A stretch of DNA of 64,000 bases from Schistosoma haematobium (GCF_000699445.3 NC_067202.1:744001-808000); one strand, 5' to 3'; counted from the stretch's first letter, positions 10,437 to 21,999 are shown. The notes: a model not told the origin generated them from the letters alone. Made by a program: numbers and translations.

Positions 10437-11231
10437 TGCGAGACTCTAATTTATGGACGAGCCAATCAGAAGCGTTTCAGAGATTTCAAGGTTACGGTGC
10501 CAACTTCAGTGCTTAATGCTAACGTACGATGGGTTCACAACGAATTTTGTATTAAACGTGATAACTGAGCGGCTATAACAAATAAAACGGCAACACTATA
10601 ATTTGTGGATCAATCAATCAGGTATAAGATAATAGATCTCGGATTTTAACACGAAAGCCTTTCATCAATTTGGCTAAATAAATCTCTGGCATTATAGCTG
10701 ATGTCAGTTCATGATGAAAACCCCATATATAATTCTTAACTAAGGCAAAATACGACAATTATCGCGAACTGGATAATAAAAGCAGCAGTAACACTGGCTG
10801 CAGTCAGGTACTACAATATATACAGATGTTTGGGGAGCGTACAGACTCCTACATAGGCTTGGTTATGTGCATCGTGTCGTTATCCACAAGTAGAATTTTG
10901 TGTACTCAACAACTTGAGTGCACATAAACAATATTGAAGCTATGTGTTCGAGGCTGAAAGAGTTTTTGAGACTTTATCATGACTCCAGAGGCCGACTATA
11001 CTGTAGCTGTATGGATGATTTCCTCTACTGCATGGATTACGATTTTAGAACCTGTAAACCTCTTTCTAACCTTGACAAGTTTTTGAACCACGTATCAGAA
11101 GTGTATCCACTTTATTTCCTTGGTTTTGTATAACACATTTTTACTCTATACCGACTGTTTGTTGATTGGTTAATATTTCTCAAGATCACTTCGGATTCGT
11201 TCAAAGGTCGTCCATAAATTAGAGTCTCGCC
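10437..11231 (+). mobile_element. Merlin DNA transposon relic with TIRs and TSD
   Basis: Terminal inverted repeats GCGAGACTCTAATTTATGGA (left) and its exact complement (right, 11209-11230) bound 795 bp. TTACAAA flanks both ends (10430-10436 and 11232-11238). Merlin elements make 8-9 bp duplications; 7 bases match here. The interior holds a partial MITE copy from about 10589 (ACTATAATTTGTGGATCAAT) and transposase remains (10807-11133). Confidence 0.75.
10807..11133 (+). pseudogene. Merlin (IS1016/ISXO2-like) transposase C-terminal remnant
   Basis: One frame reads GTTIYTDVWGAYRLLHRLGYVHRVVIHK, a stop (TAG 10891), NFVYSTT, a stop (TGA 10915), then VHINNIEAMCSRLKEFLRLY and later MDDFLYCMDY. This follows the known Merlin/IS1016 pattern: IYTDxWxxY with the second catalytic Asp, an H-rich segment, then HxNxIE with the catalytic Glu, and a DEFLWR-like end. 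The N-terminal part with the first Asp is absent. The TIRs of the surrounding element support the assignment. Two stops and missing half make it dead. Confidence 0.75.
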
Positions 11232-11570
11232 TTACAAACAACAGTCCTGATATTCTAAAGATTGATTCATATTCCTTCTGTGAAGTTTTTTTCATAACTC
11301 TAAAAGTATTAGTGAATTATTTCCATTTGAATCCATTAAAAATATCCATTTATAATGGTATTACAAAACGTATAAGTGCATGAACTAAATTTTACAATTG
11401 ATTATGCTTATCTATACATAGCCTGTTGTATGCCCTGATGGTGTTCATATGACTTTCAGAATGCCTGATCTGCCAAAGGAGATAAGTCAATGCATAACGG
11501 TATTGTTGTATGCTAGGTTCAAAGTGAACTGCATGTTAAATGCATGCAAATCCTCTAGGTTATATACAGC
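11232..11570. other. No gene seen
   Basis: AT-rich DNA between the Merlin element and a family D copy. The open frame at 11449 runs into family D and is not credible as a gene. Confidence 0.5.
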
Positions 11571-12068
11571 CACTAAATACCCTGGTACGGCCGGGGGTGG
11601 GGAGAGTCAGGTCTCCATTTCCAAAACGTACATGCAACCACTGACATGGAAATCCTACTCACTGATATCTCGCACCACGGGTGTTGTTTACGAAATTGAG
11701 AGAACGAAAAGCGAACGTCCGGCACTTTAACCGGATTGGTGGATATGAAGGATACACCTAGAGGAGTTGGAAAACCCTGATTCCATATCAATGGTGCAAA
11801 TGGGTTCCAACATCCTAAGGAAACAAAAGACATATGAACTTGTTACTGGTCACCGGATACCATAGGCCTGCAGTTCCTGACGTTACTCTACTACCTTGCG
11901 AATTAGACCTTTAGGTCAAATGTTCGGTGTGTGATCCCCTAACAAAACCACCTACTTCAGTTTGGGCACCCGGGAAGTATTCCAGCCATCACACTAATCG
12001 AATGATTTATGTGGTGTATATCTATTTGGTGCCCTCTTGTACCAGTATTTATGTGTTTAAATAAATAA
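11571..12068 (+). repeat. Interspersed family D copy
   Basis: GC-richer repeat shared with 30418, 46479 (inverse) and 62180 (inverse). Landmarks: CCTGGTACGGCCG, CGAAATTGAGAGAACGAAAAG, CCACCTACTTCAGTTTGGGC, then a tail TTTAAATAAATAAAT typical of an RNA-copied element. I do not recognise an encoded protein. Confidence 0.65.
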
Positions 12069-12449
12069 ATTTGTGGAAACATTGACAAGATGTTCATTAT
12101 CATCTTACCCAATCTACATATACATTATTATTCACTATACAAGACAAGTTTGACAGCATTCAAACATGTAATATATACCATAAGATTAGTTATTGATACT
12201 TAGAATAATTTACATTGACATATTCTAGTTAAACATGTATGTGTTACTCTTTGATATTCATCTTAATTGTTTATCTAATTATGACAGTAGATAACTAAAA
12301 CTTAATGAATTATGTATTGAGTATACGGCATCGCAACTAATTTTCATCCAGTTCTTATCCAATCAACAACAACAACAACAAATAAAACAGCTTTTGGAAG
12401 TGGATATCGTAGATGGGACACAAAAAAAAAACACAAAACACAACGATAC

Positions 12450-12955
12450 TGTTATAACTTGTACCTATTTTGCTTCTATCAAGGTATATAACGTAATGAT
12501 GCCAACAATTAGAGAACAGTGAATTATCGATCGGACCAATGATACATAAACCTGTACGAGCGATCTAATGTCCTGCTTAGACCTTCTTGCCTGTTTGAGT
12601 CCAGAACATCAATCTCATCCTCTGTGATATGAAACATGTATTTCAAAAATACAAAGTTTATATAGAAACCAAGCACACCACATCGTACCAGTAAAATAGG
12701 AGATACACAGTTGTACAAGATTTAGCCAAAAGTGGCTGTGAATGTGGGACGTAGTAATTGACAGACTGAGCATAACTCAAGAATGGTAAATCGTATAATC
12801 ATAATTCATAGGTCAAAATAAAGCTTATGATAAGAGGGACACGAATATGAATAGTTTAGTTACTTAACAACTATACAATACAAAATATACGCATAGAATT
12901 GGTCCATAAATGGATCCCAGAAGTTATCATTCAGTATTCTCATCGGGATATAACA
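12450..12955 (-). mobile_element. Solo LTR (family LTR-1) with 5-bp TSD
   Basis: Termini read TGTTATAACTT at the left and GGGATATAACA at the right, so the inverse-strand LTR begins TGTTATATCCC and ends in TATAACA. GATAC flanks both sides (12445-12449, 12956-12960), a perfect 5-bp duplication. No internal retrotransposon sequence is attached, so it is most simply a solo LTR left by LTR-LTR recombination. Confidence 0.85.
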
Positions 12956-13117
12956 GATACTGAAAAGTGTGAATTGACCTTAAACAGTTATTAAGTCCCT
13001 TTAATATTTTCGACAACATACTCTGCCTGTAAATCGTAAGGAAAAAACGATAAGTAAACTCGTAACAGACGCTAACTGACTAGTTTATCGTAAATTAATT
13101 ATAGAAATATAATTTCG

Positions 13118-13320
13118 ATAGTTTAGATCATGAGTCAATTGAAGCTAGATCACCATGGAAAACCTAAAAGCAATGGATGACCGTTTCGTCCCACTGTGGG
13201 ACTCCTCAGCAGTACGAATGAAACGGCCGTCTAGTGCTTTCAGGTTTTCCATACTGGTTTAGCTTCAATACATCCACGATTTCAATTATTAAAATTACCC
13301 ACAAAAACCTCGTCTGATAT
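13118..13320. repeat. HH-B fold-back copy, short spacer
   Basis: A minus-strand tail and ribozyme (13118-13215) meet a plus-strand ribozyme half and tail (13216-13320). The arms (about 55 bp) could form a long hairpin. The junction lies inside the ribozyme: the plus part restarts at GAATGAAACGGCCGTC. Confidence 0.75.
13170..13215 (-). ncRNA. Hammerhead ribozyme, HH-B type, stem I weakened
   Basis: Core CTGAGGA and GAA with a strong stem II (GTCCC/GGGAC). Stem I (GTACTG against CATTGC) has a mismatch, and the predicted cleavage triplet is AUC. Confidence 0.6.
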
Positions 13321-13474
13321 AAATATAAAGTTTTGTTTAGGGATGAAGTGTTAAGATTAAACTATAATATCTATATGTCTTTTACATACAATCCACAAAA
13401 GAAAAACAAATAAGCATTAAATAGGTTCAATATTAGCATTTTTACCCTATGATAGGGAGAACTATTTTGTAATA

Positions 13475-13925
13475 ATTTCAATGGTTAAAATCATGAGTCA
13501 GTTGAAGCTAGACCACCATGGAAACCCAGGAGCACTGAACGACCGTTTTGTCCTACTGTGGGACTCCTCAGCAGTGCTCATCCACGTCCTTGCAAGATTC
13601 GAACCTAGGACCTATTGGTTCCGCGCTCGAGCACCTAACCACTAGACCACTGAGCCGGCCAGCATCCAACGGTGTTATTGCCTAACTTCAACTAATCCAC
13701 GTAATTGAGCGACAAATTCACCATTGTCTTCAGTGAGTTATTATCTCACAACAGATCTGGTTCAACTCCACTGGTCATTACTTCTCACTAGAACTCCAGG
13801 ATATACCTCTTGAAGTCAGTCACTAGTGAACAAAACCAGGTTTTCAATGGTGGTCTAGCTTCAACTGACTCATGAACTTAACCATTAAAATTACTATAAT
13901 ATTCACAAAACCCATCTGATATTAA
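13475..13925. repeat. HH-B full-length minus copy plus plus-strand tail
   Basis: 13475-13835 is a nearly complete minus copy: tail, ribozyme (13532-13577), head with AAGATTCGAACCTAGGACC and ACCACTGAGCCGG, 5' segment ending CACTAGTGAACA. A plus-strand tail (13836-13925) is joined to it. The ribozyme keeps all stems, but GAA is preceded by A instead of core G12 (GGACAAAAC), which should abolish activity. Confidence 0.75.
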
Positions 13926-14854
13926 ATTTGTAATAACTTAACGATTACAGATAGAAGTATTTCTAATGATTATTATACATGGTATTTAGCACATTAGATT
14001 CATGTCCTCCATTGTGATTAATTCATCTTCATACCGTATTTTCAACCATCTTAATCAATCGTATTGCATTTGTATACAAAGATTTTTCTAAAATAATATC
14101 CTGACAATTGTCAGAATGAACACAAATCTTTCTTGATCATCTTTTAACTGACAACTGTTACTTCTAATCATGAATTCATTCAAGATATGATCCTGATGTA
14201 AAATCAATTGACAAACGTTTATCAAATGTTCTATTTTATGAAGCTTTAATCAGATGGTGTCAGAGATGGTAACATAGTTATCCCAAGTAGAGTCCAACTT
14301 ATACCTCCACGTGGTCCCCCCCAAAAAAAAGGAGAAACAACTTCTACAAACAAAACTTTATAAAAACTGTTTACTCGTAACAGATATATGGATGCATCTG
14401 AGAATGTGTATCTGACGGATACATTGGTACTCGAATTTTATATGTGTAGTATATACCTACAAAACGTCATCATAGGAATAATAAAATTAACATGGAATTG
14501 AAGATCATCTTACTCTCCTAATCATGGCATTATTACTCATGTGTATTCTATGGAGTGTACAATTATTGGACCTTTGCAGTTTCGGTGTGTATATGTAATC
14601 CATACCTTCAAAAAGAATAGTAAACATTCTCTTGGGGTTTAATAATGATTAGATTTCCACTGAAAAAATATATTACATCTCGATTTGTATGCCAATAAAA
14701 TAAATAAACATTATCCAAATGAGTAAATCAGCTTTCCAAAAGTCTTCACAAACCTTCATGCATGAAAAGGACATCACAAATATCTCAAGCTAAGTCCGAC
14801 CTGCTTCTCCGCGTACTGCCCATATAATACAAAAGGGTTTGTGCTTACGAACCA
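13926..14854. other. No gene or recognised repeat
   Basis: About 930 bp of AT-rich DNA with a short C run followed by A run near 14321. No convincing frame, family match or structured repeat noticed. Confidence 0.5.
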
Positions 14855-14965
14855 GCATTGAAAATGTAGAATCTTTGGACGACCGTTTTGTTCCAGTATG
14901 GGACTGTTCGGCAGTGCACATCCACGATCTCGTATGTCGGATGGTGATCTAACTGGTTGATTAGT
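14855..14965 (-). repeat. HH-B repeat, decayed fragment
   Basis: Inverse ribozyme region (TTTGGACGACCGTTTTGTTCC, GCAGTGCACATCCACGATC) with core mutations, then an abrupt switch to TCGGATGGTGATCTAAC. Confidence 0.5.
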
Positions 14966-15379
14966 GATTAAAAAGCCTTTATCGTACCCTTATCAAATAT
15001 GATCAGAACCCCATGAGTTCGTAGGCGATCTTGAATTCCATTCCTAGTGGTGAACTCTTAGATGTAAACTTCTGTAGAGTCCCACATTAAGACAGAAAAG
15101 CTGAACTTATGTCATTCAGCTGTTGATAAAATCTCAGGCATGAATTAACCCAATGACTGGTAAATAAATGACCGAAAAGATAATTACTAACATTTTATTA
15201 AAGCTGGACGATAATGCCTTAAGGATACAATAAAAGTCTGGTAAATAATGAAGTAACAATAAAGTTCTAATAATCTTGAAGATTTTATGTGATCGGTTAG
15301 ATTTCAATGACAAGTTTCTTTAGAAAGCGAATAGTGCTTTACGATAAACTGTTAACACAATATAAACAAAAATTGATAG

Positions 15380-15500
15380 TGGCTAGTTGTAGAATCGAAG
15401 ACGCATGTTTCGTCCTATTTAGGACTCGTCAGCCGTTTGTACCTGCAACTCAGAGTTGATGTTCACTCCAAGACTCGAACCCAGTACCATTAACACAAAT
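15380..15500 (-). repeat. HH-A (Sm-alpha-like) fragment
   Basis: Minus-strand ribozyme followed upstream by AACATCAACTCTGAGTTGCAGG and a B-box-like GGGTTCGAGTC. Only the 3' part of the head survives. Confidence 0.65.
15394..15438 (-). ncRNA. Hammerhead ribozyme, HH-A type, core intact, stem I lost
   Basis: Core CTGACGA, stem II GTCC/GGAC and GAA with ACATGCGT then C are all present. The flanking AAACGG and TTCGAT no longer pair well, so cleavage in cis is doubtful. Confidence 0.6.
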
Positions 15501-15859
15501 GTTTTATAAATGAATTCTCGTTTCAAAACCGGTTGATTTTCTACTGATGAAACTGTTGTCTAAGAATTACTATTATGAAATATTGCCAGAATCGTGACGT
15601 TTATATTCAGCAAAGTACAAACTATCTTCTGCTTTATTTAGTAAGTATTGTATTTGACTAGACGTTTAATTCGTCATGTACTATATTAACTGAACAAATT
15701 ATGAGCTGATCTTAATCGATCCTAAGCAACTTAAATTGTTTTCTATGATCGTTGATTACAAAGCACTAAACTATTGATTTAATGGTCAAATAATGAGTGC
15801 ATTTGATGGAAGGGGTAAACTCTAAGCTGAGGTCATGTACCGATCAATGACAAACCACT

Positions 15860-16320
15860 AATGATCGTTTCGTCATAGTATGAGACTCCATAGCAGTGAG
15901 TTTCCACAATCGTGAAAGCGGGACTATAAGGCAGAACTTTCGGTCTCGCACACGGAAGCTTAATCTCTAGATCACTGAGTCGGCATCTAACGGTTTTATT
16001 GTTTAATTTCAATCAATTCACGATATTGCGCGACCATGTTCCTTTGTTTTCTATGGGTAATTGTTTCAAATACAGCACAAATGAACTTCGCTGATTATGA
16101 TTTCTAACTAAACTTTCGAGGGGTTAAGTGTTCACGCGTGAGACCAAAAGTCCTGAAACCGGTTCTCGCTCAAGGGTTCGTCAATGCGCATCGCTGGGGA
16201 GCCTTATACTAAGACGAAACGACCGTCCAGTGCTTCCGTGATTTCAATAGTTGTCTAATTTAGATTGGTTCATGATTTCAATGAAACTTAACAATCTTCA
16301 TAACCTAATAGTGTAAGCAT
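15860..16320. repeat. HH-B repeats, minus then plus
   Basis: 15860-16120 is a decayed minus copy with head and 5' segment. 16125-16320 is a plus copy from mid-head (GGTTAAGTGTTCACGCGTGAG) through ribozyme to tail. The plus ribozyme (16188-16233) keeps stems and octamer (ACGACCGT), but the core is CTGGGGA, losing A6. Confidence 0.65.
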
Positions 16321-16551
16321 TGAAATTCCTGGTCGAAAACTGAGTTTTCAATTATTTATCTTATTCAGTATATCAAGTCATATTAATCATAAATGGGTCA
16401 GTTTGTACTAATAGCCTATATAAGTTGTAAATACGTAATACAAACGATCTTTTGTGATCTTTACAATATTTTGATTGTTTAAAGATCACAATTATATTAA
16501 AAGATTATTATTTGATTATATTAGTCTTTTCAAATTTATCTTATTAATATC

Positions 16552-16985
16552 AGAAAGGGGTTTTTGTGGATAGTGATTTAATACTTGAGATCATGAGTCA
16601 TTTGAAGCTAGATTACCATGGAAAACCTGGTTTTGCCCACTAGTGACTGGCTTCAAGAGGTATTTCTGAAGTTCTAGTGTAAATCATTGACCAGTGGAGT
16701 TCGATCGGATTTGCTGTGAGATGGTAACTCATTGAAGACAATGGTGGATGTTGAAATTAGAAATTAACACCATTGGACGCCGACTCATTGGTCGAGAGGT
16801 TAAGTGTTTGCGCTTGAGACAGATAGATTCTGAATTTGAGTGTGGCGTGGAAACACTGGATGGCCGTTTCGTCCTATTGTGGGACTCATCAGCAGTGGAC
16901 ATCCACGATCCCGCCCCGCGAGACTCGAACCCTGGACTTATCAGCCATTTGAAATTACTATAATATCCACAAAATCCCTTCTGTA
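16552..16985. repeat. Rearranged HH-B cluster
   Basis: Starts with inverse tail (ATCAGAAAGGGGTTTTTGTGG to CATGGAAAACCTGG), jumps to a plus-strand 5' segment and head, then at 16849 to a minus-strand ribozyme and head remnant, and ends with plus-strand tail (GAAATTACTATAATATCCAC). At least three segments of alternating orientation are present. Confidence 0.65.
16852..16898 (-). ncRNA. Hammerhead ribozyme, HH-B type, canonical CTGATGAG core
   Basis: Stem I is CACTG/CAGTG. The core is the textbook CTGATGA...GAA, stem II is GTCC/GGAC and the octamer is ACGGCCAT (one step off self-complementary). The predicted cleavage triplet is AUC. Confidence 0.65.
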
Positions 16986-16990
16986 TTTAA

Positions 16991-17274
16991 GGCGAGATTA
17001 TAATTTATGGACGAACCAACCAGATATAAGATAACAGATCTCGGATTTTGGCGCGATATTTAATCATTCGGATACATAGAGTTTTGGCTTTATAGCTGAT
17101 ATCAGTTCATGATGTAAACTCTAAATCTAATTCTTTATCTTAAATATCAATTATAAATCATAATTCTAAATCCTCACACTGGTTTATAACATTCATTTAA
17201 TACTAGTATGTAGAAGGACACTCTCAAGGTCACTTTGGCGTCACTCAATGGTCGCGCACAAATTATAGACTGAC
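16991..17274 (+). mobile_element. Merlin-type MITE
   Basis: Left end GGCGAGATTATAATTTATGG; right end CGCGCACAAATTATAGACTG, imperfectly inverted. Interior as in the copy at 597. Confidence 0.7.
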
Positions 17275-17524
17275 ACAATTTAATGTACAAAACCTCACGA
17301 CAAATCTCAATGTCATTTGCTATTAGATTCAAATGAAATCATAACAGTTGATGAGAAATGTCCCTCGTCATATGATCTTTGAAACATGAAATAACGACAT
17401 TTATTTTCTTCTTTCATATATATATATATATGTTATGTAATAAGAGTGAGACTGACCAATAAATCATATACAAATGAATGTTAGCTACTCTCTATTCAAA
17501 ACCTAATTCATATATTTATGCAAA

Positions 17525-17810
17525 GATGGATAGTGACTAGCGGTGGAATCATGGATGCAGGTTCCATCCTATTTAAGACTAATCAACTGTATGTATGCAC
17601 ATCTCAAAGTTGATGTTCACTCTGGGACTCCAATCAAGTACCGTTCACTTTAAACGCCATAGAATTATTCACTTAGTTATTGAGTCTTTATAGCCACCTA
17701 TTTGTGCAATGGAGTGAAGTTTTAAATTTAATGGTGTTGTTTTTACTTGTATCTTCCCATTGTTATTTAGGACTTCGTATATATTGTGAATACTACTAAA
17801 TTAAGTAAAT
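17525..17810 (-). repeat. HH-A (Sm-alpha-like) copy, decayed
   Basis: Minus-strand landmarks: AAAGATGGATAGTGACTAGCG (3' end), mutated ribozyme (17548-17592), GTGAACATCAACTTTGAGATG, head remnant and 5' region GAAGTTTTAAATTTAATGG. The ribozyme core reads TTGATTA and GGAA, so it is inactive. Confidence 0.65.
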
Positions 17811-17887
17811 AATAAATGGAATGTTGCTCGGATATTGTATAATTTTGCTTATAGATTTTCAATATTATCAATGAATAGAACAATTAC

Positions 17888-18814
17888 TGTTATATCTTGT
17901 GGCTTTGTGACCTATTAATATATATAACGTAATGATACTGCCTAGGTCTCAACACACACAAGGGGAAAACCAAGGTCATCAAATTCAAAACGGAGAACAA
18001 CAATCCAATCACTCTTGATGGCGAAACTCTGGAAGATGTAGAATACTTCACATACCTGGGAAGCATCATCGATGAACAAGGAGGTTCAGATGCAGACTTA
18101 ACGTCGAGGATTGGTTAAGCAAGGGCAGTATTTCTACAATTGAAGAACATATGGAACTCGAAACAACTTTCAACCAATATCAAAGTCACAATCTTCAATA
18201 CGAACGTCAAGACAGTTCTACTGTACGAAGCTGAAACGTGGAGAACTAATACAACCATCATGAAGAAGGTACAAGTATTTATGAATAGCTGTCTACGCAA
18301 GATACTCAACATCCATTGACCGGATACCATCAGCAACAGCCTTCTGTGGGAAAGAACGAACCAGCTTCCAACTGAAGAGTAAATAAGGAAAAGACAATGA
18401 TAGTGGACAGGACATACATTACGCAAATCATCAAACTGCATCACGAGCCAAGCCGTGACTTGGAATCCTGATTGGAAGCGGAAAAGTGGAAGGCCAAAGA
18501 ACACAGTACGTTGGGAAATAAAACTAGCTATGAAAAGGATGAATAACAACTGGAAAGAACTGGAAAGGATTGCCTATGACAGAGTTGGATGGAGTGTGCT
18601 GGTGAGCGGCTTATGCTCCTTCACGAGGAGTAACAGGCGTAAGTAAGTAAGTAGTAATGATACTCCCAATTAAAGGACATTGATTTATGAACTGAATCAA
18701 TGACGCATAGAATTCGTACGAGCATACTAATGTCCTTATCGATCCTTCGTTCTGCTTAGCCCTGATTGTTAAGTTCAGAAACATCAATCTCAGCCTCTAT
18801 GATATGATATAACA
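17888..18814 (-). mobile_element. Solo LTR (LTR-1), internally deleted, with nested RTE and 5-bp TSD
   Basis: The LTR begins TGTTATATCTTGTGG at 17888 and ends GATATAACA at 18814, with ATTAC on both sides (17883-17887, 18815-18819). An RTE copy interrupts it at about 17943-18654. Part of the LTR middle is deleted after CTCAGCCTCTATGATATGA. The nesting gives the order of insertion: LTR first, RTE second. Confidence 0.8.
17943..18654 (+). pseudogene. RTE retrotransposon, 5'-truncated insertion
   Basis: Begins at a point equivalent to [16 protein letters not shown] of the RT (reads ACAAGGGGAAAACCAAGG) and ends GTAACAGGCGTAAGTAAGTAAG, the family's 3' tail. GTAATGATACTGCC before it and GTAATGATACTCCC after it are the likely 14-bp target duplication with one change. 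Contains stops. Confidence 0.8.
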
Positions 18815-18929
18815 ATTACTATCACCAGTTTCAACCCTAGAGATACGAAACATAAAATGATTTCAAAGCACAAATTACATTTTCAAGCTTTAAGTGTGAT
18901 TAAGACAAGATTCAACAATGTAAACAAGT

Positions 18930-19520
18930 AATATTGTAGTGTCGGTTACTATGTTAAGCCCATTTAACTTATTCTAGCTCCATTCTTCATCAGTCACGTT
19001 TTGACCTGGTTAATTATTCACTTATCAACCCTAACTGTTTTTATATAAGCGTAATTGTGTGTACACTTCTCATCCTATTCATCACATGTCTGTGGCTTAT
19101 GAATACTGATTAACGCTTGATTAAATAGTTTGCTCACATGCCTTCTCTACTACACGTCGTTTTGCTTCTGTGAGGACGGTCCACGGGTGAACTCGAGGAA
19201 GTTCTAAGAAGCTCGGAAAGAGTCGAAGAGCTGAGCGTCATTTCATTTCGCTCTCTTCTATTCGCTTCATCCTTCTCATTCCCTGTCCAGATCAGTATGT
19301 GTACAAATTGTACGTATTCAAAAATGCATTCTCGTATTTGATTTATTTAATTCCATTATACATTAGAGCGGATTAAATTGATAATTATATACGAAAATAG
19401 TCAGGATGCATATTTCGACAACAATCATTCATACGATTTAATTAGAGTCAGATCCCGAACCACTAAAATGATGAGCCCGTCAATAACATCGTCCAACCTT
19501 ATAGAAGTCACAATGAATGG
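18930..19520 (+). repeat. Interspersed family G copy (possible LTR)
   Basis: Shared with 43380-44525 (inverse) and 50830-51335. It starts near TGTAGTGTCGGTTACTATG and includes ATCACATGTCTGTGGC, CTGATTAACG and CAGATCCCGAACCACTAAA. The 50830 copy has a TATA-like CCTATAAATA. I could not fix both ends, so LTR status is unproven. Confidence 0.55.
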
Positions 19521-20209
19521 GCTCCACTAAAATATTATCAAAACACTAAAAAGTCGCCTTAACTCTTATTTATTTTCTTATATAAATTGAAACATATGGT
19601 AAACTAAAACAATATTGAACAAATGGCATATAAAATCAGTAAGATAAAACAGTAGAAAAACAAGCCAACAAACAAAAACAAAACAAGAAACGTATCGGTA
19701 GAAAAGATCCAACCAAATAAAGAAATAAGAAAGAATTGATAAGTAGCTTCTTGTATAGACAAATCAATAATGGAATATGGTTATCCCTTCTACATACATA
19801 AATAGATGGAAAGTTCATGGTATAGTGAGACATCACCTTACCATCTAATGAGATGATTCAAATAGCCTTTGATTGAAACAAAAGATGTATGACTCAACAA
19901 AGGCCATTATCAAGGGAAGAACAAGGTTCATACTTCTCCGAAGAACTAAAAGACATGAAAATGATTGCGTCAGATCCCACTGCCTTTACCAATTTAAATG
20001 TGTAAGTGGGGTCACACGTACATAGAAAGAAGTAATCACGATCTCCAAATTAGGATGTGTTAACATATACAAAAACGGTTGTAGAAACAAATAACCCAAT
20101 AACAGTATCTTTTATTGCTAAACACATAATTGAAACAGGTCATAAGATTGATCTTAACTCGGCTTTTGTGATGCTATACAAAAGTGTAAAATGGCGTCTA
20201 CTTAGTTTC
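19521..20209. other. No gene seen
   Basis: AT-rich DNA. The 66-codon minus-strand frame at 19636 is low-complexity hydrophobic and matches nothing I know. Confidence 0.5.
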
Positions 20210-20335
20210 ATAGTTGAGTTCATAAGCTGAGTTCAAGCTAGACCACCATAAAAAACATGGAAGCACTGGACGACCGTTTCGTCCTAGCATGGGACTCCTC
20301 AGCCGTGCTCAAACCCAGAACCTATACTAAGGTTT
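20210..20335 (-). repeat. HH-B repeat, head-less copy
   Basis: Inverse tail (GAGTTCATAAGCTGAGTTCAAGC) and ribozyme, ending soon after stem I with CTCAAACCCAGAACC, a partial head. Confidence 0.7.
20263..20308 (-). ncRNA. Hammerhead ribozyme, HH-B type, near-intact
   Basis: Stem I GCACGG/CAGTGC has one mismatch. Core CTGAGGA...GAA is intact, stem II is GTCC/GGAC, the octamer is ACGGTCGT and the triplet is GUC. A good activity candidate. Confidence 0.75.
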
Positions 20336-20799
20336 ATTGAAGCCTTAGCCATACAAAAATTCAAACCCCTTTGTATGTATTCAAAAACAGTTTGTTCTCG
20401 CCTTAAACTTATCCTGGTAATATTAAATTATTATCCAAAGGTATCAAATTGTTTTCACGTTACTGTCTTCATTACTTTTGTTTCCTCTTACCTTCAACTA
20501 GACTAGTTGACCTTCTATTTTTATATATAAATGTTCTGAACAAGTGTATGTGTGATCAGATTGTTCGAAATGTATTTTGCTAATACATCATCACATACTT
20601 CCTATTACAGTATCGAAATTAATCAAAAGGGCTAATTGCCTTAAAGCAATAACAATCATTTTATAGTGAAACTTAAAAAAAGCTTAGAACATACCTAGAC
20701 TACTTATAATTTACAAATAGTATGATGTAAAATTATAAAAGGCAATCACAAGTGAGGTGAAAAAAAGACCAACATATACATCTATGTAATAAATACTGT

Positions 20800-20925
20800 A
20801 GCTCAGTGGTCTAAAGGTTAGGCACTCGAGCGCAAGGTCAAAGATCCTGTGTTCGGATCTCGCGAACGGGATCTTGGATGCACACTGTTGAGGAGTCCCA
20901 TACTAGAACGAAATGGCCATCTAGT
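20800..20925 (+). repeat. HH-B head plus ribozyme, 3'-truncated
   Basis: One of the clearest tRNA-like heads: GTAGCTCAGTGGTCTAAAGG (A box) and GTGTTCGGATCTC (B box). The ribozyme (20882-20925) has TTGAGGA in place of CTGAGGA and stops in stem I. No 3' tail. Confidence 0.7.
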
Positions 20926-21274
20926 CTTAATACTATGTAAAATGTATTCTGCTTTAAACGTTAAACAGTCCATTTGAAAGACGGAGACAAAGATAATATA
21001 CAGTTCAAAAATACTTATCTATTTATTGCTGAAAATTAGGTTGTCAATTCACTTAATCATAATCTACATGGATTCACTTCAAATATTTGACAATGAAGGA
21101 AGTGAATACGTCAGTTTTTATTACATTTAATGATTTTAAATTACAAAACACATTTACCAGTTAGTTCTCTATGAACATGGCAGAACTTGTCACATATGTT
21201 TATTACTTATATTTTATTACATTTATGCCAATAAATGATAGTCTATAAAATGAAACTAAAGGGTGTCTTTATAG
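20926..21274. other. No gene or recognised repeat
   Basis: AT-rich spacer between hammerhead repeats; nothing seen in it. Confidence 0.5.
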
Positions 21275-21600
21275 GCAAAAATGGATAGTGGTTAGCAGTG
21301 GAATCCAGGACTCATCTTTCGTCCTATTCGGAACTCGTCAGTTGGATATACCTGGATCTGAGTTGATAATCACTCCGAACCTCGAACTCACTACCGCTCG
21401 CTCTAAACACCATCTTGTCATCCACTTAGCTACTGAATACTGATAGTCAACTGCTTTTGCAATCGAGTGATGTTTAAATCCACTTCGTATTATTTGCTTG
21501 TACACTCCCATTGTTGTTAAGGTCTGCAATCGATCAGTATATTGTTGGTATATGTAAATTCTGTTTGGAGTGGTTCGATATTGTATTCATTAACAACAAT
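21275..21600 (-). repeat. HH-A (Sm-alpha-like) copy
   Basis: Minus strand, 3' to 5': AAAATGGATAGTGGTTAGCAG, ribozyme (21303-21347), GTGATTATCAACTCAG, a tRNA-like head with AGTAGCTAAGTGGATGAC, and a leader with AACAACAATGGGAGTG. The ribozyme keeps CTGACGA and GAA, but the first stem I pair and stem III are mismatched. Confidence 0.7.
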
Positions 21601-21999
21601 GAGAAGATATAAACAAATTGTACCACAGGAATTTAAATGGTGCATTCCAAAAGTAGAAATGTTACTAGTTTTCAACTATTCTACACCCCTCCCTCCACCC
21701 GCACGTACATTAAAAAACGAAATGTATATTTTAAATAGTTTTAACTTCCCACCTGGCAACCTTTAGAAAGTTTCGTTTATGGATGCAATTATCTCTATAT
21801 TGTGTTCACAATTTATATATAACTATTACCTCTAATAGTTTTAAATCTTTTCAAAGTTTTCTCTAAAGAAATTCTTTACATAATGAAATACCTATTGAAT
21901 AATAAAGAAAGAGCTATACAATCCTATATGTGTATATACGATGATAGTGAACACTTTGCTGAATGATTGTGTTGTACAATGAAATACCATTGTTACTAT
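21601..21999. other. No gene seen
   Basis: AT-rich DNA with a CCCCTCCCTCCACCC pyrimidine tract near 21687. The 74-codon frame at 21542 starts in HH-A and is not credible. Confidence 0.5.
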
